34,356 nucleotides of DNA, from the NCBI GenBank assembly GCA_027593035.1, contig JAQCJQ010000014.1:1-34356 (forward strand). The letters are read 5' to 3'. Under the pieces are notes generated by a model, which saw nothing but the letters and a program-made list of their open reading frames with translations, did not search any database and was not told the origin of the DNA. Below are positions 32,721-34,356 of this stretch, in pieces. This DNA is from Bacteroidota bacterium (GTDB lineage: Bacteria > Bacteroidota > Bacteroidia > Flavobacteriales_D > Sanyastnellaceae). The position numbers were made by a program, and so were the translations under genes. How positions within the stretch are numbered: position 1 is the stretch's first letter; each line of letters begins with the position of its first letter.

Positions 32721-34356
32721 ATGAAAAATTTGCAAAAAAGCTTTTCGCGCGCATTCATCCAAGGAACACTAACCGGTGTGTTTATGGTGCTAACAGCTTG
32801 CACATCTGTTGCTTGGTCCCAGTGTGAGGCCGGTGAAGTCGCTTTGGAATTGACCCTTGGAACCGACGCCTGGGGCTATGAGATGTACTGGGAAATAGCA
32901 CCTGCAGGCGCAGGTTGTGGATCGCTCGAATTCATTGCGAGTGGAGGCAATTCGGTCGATGTCGGCTGCGATGGAGCGGGCAACATGGGATCAGGGGGAA
33001 CGACTTATGGAAGCAATGCTCAGTTTGTAGAAGGACCCTTTTGCGTGGTGGATGGAACGGCATTGGAATTGATCCATGTCGACAGCTATGGAGATGGCGG
33101 GACAACCTTCGACCTCTATATGGACGGAACGCTTTCAGGTGCCTTTGGCGGAAGCGGCGCGGGCAACGTGTGGTCGTTTGTTGCCGGTGAAAGCTTGTTT
33201 GCACCGCACGATGTTCCTTGTGATGCTGCGGAGATTGTGTTGGATGGCGAGACCGTGATGGTGTCCAATGCAGGGCTCACCGTACAGTCTGGCGAAGTCA
33301 GCCCGCCGGCGGCTCCGAGTGGCAGTTGCAACCTCCCGGGAGCGTGGTGTGGTAGCGATGGCAATGTTTCGGCTTCTGCTTGGCTCACTTATACGCCGAT
33401 CGTTTCCGATCCTGTGACCGTTATGGCCTGCTCAGATAGCACCACATTTGACACCCAATTGGCGATGTACCGCGTTGAAGACTGTGACGATTTTACCACC
33501 TACGAACTGGTCGGATCCAATGACGATGCCTGTGCGGGGTATGCCTCCATCCTTTATTCCAGTTGCTTGGAGGTTGGAGCGACCTATCTCATTCAGATGG
33601 ACGGTTGGGCTGGTCAGCAGGGTGTGGCAGAAATCACACTGTTTACTTCCGAGACTTATGAAGGATCGGCCGATGCCCAGCAGCGCAATGTCACGTGTCC
33701 GTTGAGCAAGGATTTCGATCCCAATGGCTTTTTGTTGGCGTATGTCAACAATGGCGGTTCAGACTTTGATTGCACGTGGACAGGACCCGATGGCGTTGAA
33801 ACCAATGAGGCATGGATCCTGAACCTTTCGCCTGGAACCTATACCGCTGAAATACTCACCGCCTGCGGCAATGCCTTTACGTTGGAGCGCAATATCATTG
33901 CCCCGTCTTCCTGGAGCATGTCTTCGGAAGTGACGCAGGCCTCGTGTGAGACTTCGGCCGATGGTGCCGTGGAGGTGGAGGTGTCTGGAGCCAATGGGGG
34001 CTACACCTTTGCGTGGACAGGTCCCGGCGGGTTTACCTCAGAAGAAGAAGATCTGCAAGGCGTTGTGGCGGGAACCTACCAATTGGTGGTTACGGATTTG
34101 AACGGTTGCACCAATCCTTTGACGGCCTATGTGACGGATGCTGGTTATGGTGATTTCACCATTGGCAACGACACCATCATTTGTGAAGATGAGCCGCTGT
34201 TGCTTTACGGACCCACCGGTCTCACCTACGAATGGCAAGATGGATCGAGCAATCAGTTCTACTATATCGAGGCGGGGACCTATGCTCCAGGGACGTACAG
34301 CATCATTTTAAATGCCACCACCGATTCCGGGTGTGAATTTGCCGATGCTTTGATTT
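32721..34356 (+). CDS. Large secreted protein with SprB-like repeat, N-terminal part
   Basis: The frame is open from the ATG at 32721 to the end of the window (545 codons), so the C-terminus is missing. The N-terminus is a signal sequence, but its type is ambiguous: VLTAC fits a lipobox, while TSVAWSQ just after it fits ordinary cleavage. A beta-rich region follows with many cysteines (ELTLGTDAWGYEMYW and DSYGDGGTTFDLYMDG). Next is a segment with SASAWLTYTP, ACSDSTTFDTQLAMY and DDACAGYAS, like domains in secreted Bacteroidota proteins. An SprB-type repeat lies at about residues 400-460 (SADGAVEVEVSGANGGYTFA and GTYQLVVTDLNGC). Such proteins are usually cell-surface adhesins exported by the type IX system; that is an inference here. 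Confidence 0.8.
   Translation, partial: MKNLQKSFSRAFIQGTLTGVFMVLTACTSVAWSQCEAGEVALELTLGTDAWGYEMYWEIAPAGAGCGSLEFIASGGNSVDVGCDGAGNMGSGGTTYGSNAQFVEGPFCVVDGTALELIHVDSYGDGGTTFDLYMDGTLSGAFGGSGAGNVWSFVAGESLFAPHDVPCDAAEIVLDGETVMVSNAGLTVQSGEVSPPAAPSGSCNLPGAWCGSDGNVSASAWLTYTPIVSDPVTVMACSDSTTFDTQLAMYRVEDCDDFTTYELVGSNDDACAGYASILYSSCLEVGATYLIQMDGWAGQQGVAEITLFTSETYEGSADAQQRNVTCPLSKDFDPNGFLLAYVNNGGSDFDCTWTGPDGVETNEAWILNLSPGTYTAEILTACGNAFTLERNIIAPSSWSMSSEVTQASCETSADGAVEVEVSGANGGYTFAWTGPGGFTSEEEDLQGVVAGTYQLVVTDLNGCTNPLTAYVTDAGYGDFTIGNDTIICEDEPLLLYGPTGLTYEWQDGSSNQFYYIEAGTYAPGTYSIILNATTDSGCEFADALI

Overview
The window looks like a chromosomal segment of a member of the Bacteroidota, most likely a Flavobacteriales-type marine or freshwater bacterium. 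Several signs support this: promoter -7 elements of the TAnnTTTG type in front of many genes, almost no Shine-Dalgarno sequences before starts, a carboxypeptidase-regulatory-like TonB-dependent receptor, a SPOR-tailed protein, SprB-like repeats, and large secreted proteins rich in Asp/Gly/Cys repeats. I see no tRNA, rRNA, transposase, prophage or CRISPR array. Genes are tightly packed, with several ATGA overlaps and convergent 3' overlaps.

Layout. 1-302: start of an acyl-CoA carboxylase carboxyltransferase subunit (minus strand, cut by the window edge). 338-3176: a three-gene ABC importer for an iron complex or cobalamin (binding lipoprotein, FecCD-type permease, ATPase). 3257-7131: a membrane metallophosphoesterase, the ABC-F protein EttA, and a glutamyl-Q tRNA(Asp) synthetase that begins at TTG inside ettA. 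7109-8547 (minus): a thioredoxin-like protein and a secreted alpha/beta hydrolase. 8581-11001: a TonB-dependent receptor. 10998-13162 (minus): a SPOR-domain protein coupled to XerD. 13172-13504: a gene-free gap holding a candidate small RNA and the rpmE promoter. 13505-13819: ribosomal protein L31 type B.

13924-17297: a divergent pair of units. On the minus strand is ribB fused to a degenerate ribA-like domain (RibBX type). On the plus strand is a probable operon of peptide deformylase, a TPR-like lipoprotein and an AlkB-type alkane monooxygenase. 17355-20062: class II fructose-bisphosphate aldolase and glucose-6-phosphate isomerase, 11 bases apart. 20148-29101: two large secreted modular proteins (1493 and 953 aa) flanking an SLC45/GPH-like sugar transporter. 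Both large proteins end in the same Cys-bracketed, dockerin-like EF-hand module. 29218-29793: a stand-alone GTP cyclohydrolase II with an intact zinc site. 29804-32659 (minus): a DUF819 membrane protein, an FKBP prolyl isomerase and YaaA. 32721 to the end: the start of a large secreted protein with an SprB-like repeat.

Points that deserve most attention: (1) the GTP cyclohydrolase II half of the RibBA-type fusion has lost its zinc cysteines while an intact RibA lies 14 kb away; (2) a recurring TAnnTTTG-N4-start-codon arrangement implies leaderless or near-leaderless transcripts, including TTTGCACC placed identically before ribBX, def and ribA; (3) a promoter, GNRA hairpin and strong terminator suggest a roughly 90-nt small RNA antisense-oriented to rpmE; (4) the two modular secreted proteins share a C-terminal module and lack a recognisable type IX sorting domain.
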